Positions 61,100-64,000 of a DNA stretch of 64,000 bases are shown piece by piece. The position numbers and the translations under genes were made by a program. Position 1 is the first letter of the stretch; every line of letters begins with the position of its first letter. This stretch comes from Apoderus coryli. Taxonomy: Eukaryota; Arthropoda; Insecta; Coleoptera; Attelabidae. The stretch covers positions 13,746,869 to 13,810,868 of the forward strand of contig OU452209.1 in the NCBI GenBank assembly GCA_911728435.2, in the 5' to 3' direction. The notes under the pieces are model-generated. The model saw only the letters and a list, made by a program, of their open reading frames with translations, made no database searches and had not been told where the DNA came from.

Positions 61100-62360
61100 A
61101 CTCAAGTTACAACTATCCACCAAATTATAGAGCTCCTATAGTAGCTTGGCTTGGCTGGTCTCGATCTTGCACGATTTCATCCCCCGAGTGTTTCTTCCGT
61201 TGAATTCTGATAGTAGCGCATTCTTTTACTAGGTGATCAGGAAATTCTTCGTCCCTATCTTCTTGGCTTGACCTTGCTATATGTTTCCGAATGCAGCAAT
61301 GTCTTGTAAGAAATGCTATAACGCTGCTGTGCTGTAAGCGTGCTCGTTCCAACGAAGATTACTATCTAGGGTGATTCCTAGATATTCTACTTCAGACTTC
61401 TTTAAATGACCTCATCATTCAGGGTAAATGGTCTCATATTTAGAATATTGCTTTTTTTTTTAGTTAATGGTATAATTACGAATTTTGCAGAAATTATGCT
61501 CAGCCCAACATATGTACATCATTGCACGAACATTCGGAGACCCTTTTGAATTATGTCACACAAGATGCTTTCAAATATGCCACTGGCTACTATAACATTA
61601 TCGTCAGCATATCCTATACATTCTACCTGTCAGTTTATACAGTAGTTCGTCTACTACCAGGCTCCACATTAAGCGGGAGGTTACTCCTCCTGTAGTAAGT
61701 ATCTCGTACATCCATTTAGTGATGGGTTTGTTCACTCCTCTTCTCGCCGAGTGTGGGCGAACGCTGGAGAGATTTCCTAGAAGGCGTAGATTGCTGTTTA
61801 ATTATCATACAAAGATCTTCGCATGATGTGTTTCTCCCTTCCCCAAAATCCTGGTATGTATCCCAAGTTCAAGCTGGTTTTTGTTATATTCATTAGATGT
61901 GGCAGGATTTGCTCTATTCCGGTTTGTAAGAGAACAGGCCTAAATGCTATCGTTAGGTTTATGTAGTCTAGTAGCTGTAGAAATAGGGGTGATATTTTCA
62001 CAAAAGGTTTAAAAAGGCAGTCTTTTTTGGCCTTCCTGATTTCCTAGTTAGGTCCCTCGTTACTGTAACCCTGCCAATTTCCGTCACGTTTGGCTTTATT
62101 AAAAAGCCGATGGACTTCAAGCCTGAGTTTTGAGAGGATGTCATTCGACCAAGGAGTATCCTTACTTGCTTTAACCGTTTGCAGTGCGCAATTCAAGTCA
62201 AATGCCTTCATTATTGGTTTACTGTCCCATCAAGATCGTGGATATGTTTAATTTGTTGCAAATAGTTCCATAGACTTATCTTATATGAGTCCCAATCAGT
62301 TTTTCTTGGATTACGTATGGAGATTTTCGAGCAGTATCTATACCCACGATACTTGTAGAA
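61100..62360 (-). mobile_element. Decayed R1/Jockey-like LINE fragment inside the UGT intron
   Basis: Minus-strand reverse transcriptase in broken frames. From 5' to 3': NPRKTDWDSYK (near 62,310); a linker with WSNDILSKLRLEVHRLFNKA (near 62,100-62,160); GIEQILPHL and TSLNLGYIPGFWGRE (near 61,840-61,900); GGVTSRLMWSLVVDELL (near 61,640-61,690); the catalytic YADD (61,600-61,611); GLSII..KF; and YLGITLDSNLRWNEH (near 61,355-61,400). Order and motifs fit the RT of R1/Jockey-type non-LTR elements. Stops and frameshifts show it is dead. Endonuclease and 3' end not seen. Same orientation as the host gene. Confidence 0.85.
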
Positions 62361-62671
62361 GCTATTTTTTTGCGAGCATTATAATGTTCCCGAGAACACG
62401 TTCTGAATAATTAGCTTTACTCATTGTTCGAAAAAAGAGTTTTACACATATCATATGGCGCTGTGAACAAAAAATTAGGACAGTGGGCAATTGCGAATAG
62501 CATAATGCTTAAGTAGTCTGCTAGGTACAGCCTTTAGCAGAAGTTTAATATATCGATCCACATCTGCTGGAGACTTATTTGTTGATGAAAAACTTCAGTC
62601 ATCTTGGGAATGTTATGGTGGAGAAACGTTACTGCTACGTTATCATTTTTATATATTTAAGTAAGACTTAC
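62361..62671. other. 5' part of the UGT intron
   Basis: From the donor GTAAGT (minus, first base 62,671) to the LINE fragment. No gene, RNA or repeat recognised. Confidence 0.6.
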
Positions 62672-62894
62672 CTTTGATAATTATCCATCAATTCTTTAAT
62701 ACACGTCATTAATATTTCGGTAGTGATCTTATTTGCGTCGATAGATTTCGCTATTCCATACCGTACGCAGATGTCAATGTTAGAAAATTGATCGATATAC
62801 ATTGGAATACCGATAATAGGAGTACGGCTAGCAATAGCTTCTTCAACTGATTGTAAACCACCTTGAGTTATGAAAAGCTTTACTTTTGGATGAC
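62672..62894 (-). CDS. UDP-glycosyltransferase, penultimate exon
   Basis: Carries the UGT donor-binding signature: HPKVKLFITQGGLQSVEEAI, then GIPMYIDQFSN, with the D-Q pair that contacts the sugar, and the helix ITTEILMTCIKELMDNYQ. The usual histidine of the FITHGG motif is Q here, as in many insect UGTs. The 3' end is clear: AAAG then donor GTAAGT at 62,671, phase 2, matching the last exon. The 5' end is less certain. I chose the acceptor TCGTAG at 62,895-62,897 just before G-HPKVK; an alternative AG (TTCAAG, about 62,918) would add KYTVAIV. The upstream W-x-PQ segment is not recognised, so earlier exons must lie upstream at a distance, or the gene is incomplete. Confidence 0.88.
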
Positions 62895-62940
62895 CTACGA
62901 TTGCAACAGTATATTTCTTGAAGTAATCCATATCAGAGAG

Positions 62941-63288
62941 TAGTTGAATTTGTATATTATGTAAATCAAACTACGTCTTCTCCACAAAATTATTCAATTA
63001 TATGTTCAAATTGTAATTGGGGTGCCAGGCAAGTTTCGGAAATTTATCTTTCTATCGTCAGTGGCTTTATGCTTACAAGTCAAACATTTAAACATACAAT
63101 AAATTGTATCAGAAGCCTCTAACTATCGTAATTCACTACCATTGACCTTTGTTTCTGAGAATACTGAAAAATCAACACCAATAACTCCGATATCAATATT
63201 TATTAATTCAAAGCCGACAGGAGAAATTCTTGTTTAGAGCAAATCGATCGAATTAAGATAAAGAAGCGGTTCAGAACCTAGAAATACT
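62941..63288. other. No feature recognised
   Basis: Upstream of the UGT exon on the minus strand. I looked for the WxPQ exon and did not find it. Confidence 0.4.
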
Positions 63289-63410
63289 AATTGGTTCCGA
63301 TGGCCTATAGGGACAGTTACAGAAATATTTATTGGTATAGCAACGGAGTTGTAAGAGTTGCGGAAGTAAAAACCTCAAATGGAGAACTCGTTCATCCACT
63401 TCAGATACTG
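63289..63410 (+). pseudogene. BEL/Pao retrotransposon polyprotein, C-terminal fragment
   Basis: Reads NWFRWPIGTVTEIF in one frame, then after a frameshift near 63,345 GVVRVAEVKTSNGELVHPLQ in another. This matches the pattern of the domain at the end of BEL/Pao Pol (W-P-x-G-x-V, then G-x-V-R-V-x-x-V-x-T-x-x-G-x-x-x-R-P). A weaker related string, VDKIGRIAKVKTS, lies near 63,483. Dead fragment; no integrase or RT in view. Confidence 0.65.
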
Positions 63411-63708
63411 ATTTATGAAGAAGTAAGAAAACTAATCGGGTCAAACTAACTTGAAAAATGTCAGCCAACTGGTAGACTGGTAGACAAAATTGGACGAATT
63501 GCCAAAGTGAAAACTTCACGCACGAAAAGCAATACAAGAGGCAAAAATATTAGAGAAAAAGAGTCAAACCAAACCGGAATATTGGAAACAATTTTCATGT
63601 TCTAGTAAAACCCTACATGTATAATATGTGTTTAAGTTATCGAGAAGCCCGTAGTTACACGTATTGTATTCTGAAGTTTTCAAGATATTTTTTTTTTGAG
63701 TTGTATAT
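63411..63708. other. Possible downstream part of the BEL/Pao remnant
   Basis: No stable frame. Could include untranslated or LTR sequence, but no LTR ends are recognised. Confidence 0.3.
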
Positions 63709-64000
63709 ACTTTTTAGTATAATCTCTTTTTAATAGTTTCTTTTACAACACTTTCGTGAATGCTTTATACTTATTGATGTACTAACAGATATAACAAATG
63801 TCTCTATAAAGACATATGTGGCTGTTTATAAGGGTCAACGTAAATTGTTGTTATGAATTCATACCGTTATTGGAGGAATTTGTCGTTCACTGAAGAAGAT
63901 GTCATATAGACTGTCTGAAACACTTTTGAGTAAAACTTTACTTTTTAGTATAATCTCTTTTTAATAGTTTATTTTACAACACTTTCGTGTATGCTTTATA
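63709..64000 (+). repeat. 61-bp direct repeat, 231-bp period, cut by the window end
   Basis: ACTTTTTAGTATAATCTCTT to TGCTTTATA at 63,709-63,769 and again at 63,940-64,000, with two mismatches seen. The second copy runs to the last base, so the repeat may be longer: a tandem repeat or paired ends of an element. A CACTGAAGAAGATG..GACTGTCTGAAAC segment lies between. Confidence 0.85.

Noticed and set aside
61125..61352. 75-residue minus-strand frame as a gene.
   Set aside because: It is an off-frame reading of the decayed LINE downstream of its YLGITLD motif, inside the UGT intron.
63271..63537. 88-residue minus-strand frame.
   Set aside because: It is the shadow of the + strand BEL/Pao fragment, whose conserved residues are readable on the + strand.

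Overview
This is AT-rich eukaryotic DNA, almost certainly from an insect. Its one recognisable host gene is a spliced, insect-type UDP-glycosyltransferase (UGT). Fragments of an R1/Jockey-like LINE and a BEL/Pao LTR element lie beside it, and taggtac/acctacct runs are frequent. The order cannot be fixed from the sequence. No protein-coding gene can be supported between 1 and about 58,550.

Layout. Positions 1 to 58,552 hold thirteen head-to-tail copies, all in + orientation, of one composite repeat; an unamplified fourteenth relative lies at 59,587-60,494. Each amplified copy has (i) a leader; (ii) a minisatellite array of 112-132 bp units built around a tatacagggtgaatca motif; (iii) a constant 'tail' with a GGCAATAC-T8 block, a 110-200 bp T-rich tract and a perfect 8-bp hairpin here called H1; (iv) a flank that in twelve copies carries a GC-rich hairpin, H2, with a three-base GNA loop; and (v) an interchangeable module (P, Q, S, U, V or W) leading to the next array. 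The order is A1-P1-Q1-S1-A2-U1-A3-P2-A4-P'-A5-P3-A6-P4-Q2-S2-A7-U2-A8-V-S3-A9-W1-A10-U3-Q3-S4-A11-W2-A12-W3-A13, then unique DNA, W4 and element E14.

History written in the repeats. About 9.3 kb (roughly 24.4-33.74 kb) repeats 2.9-12.22 kb almost perfectly. The four P modules carry all four combinations of two left and two right haplotypes, so copies have exchanged sequence. Several arrays have higher-order periods (393, 255, 261 bp, and blocks of 132-bp units). E14 has no array, carries a tRNA-like Pol III promoter (A and B boxes) directly before the GGCAATAC-T block kept in every other tail, and is a good candidate for the ancestral form.

Right edge (60.5-64 kb). Two consecutive minus-strand UGT exons lie at 62,894-62,672 and 60,963-60,678, joined by a 1,708-bp intron that contains a decayed LINE in the same orientation. 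Beyond them are a frameshifted BEL/Pao C-terminal fragment (+ strand) and a 61-bp direct repeat cut by the window end.

Limits: positions were read by eye and module edges are good to about 10-50 bp. Near-identical long repeats are also where assemblies go wrong, so copy number and order depend on the assembly.
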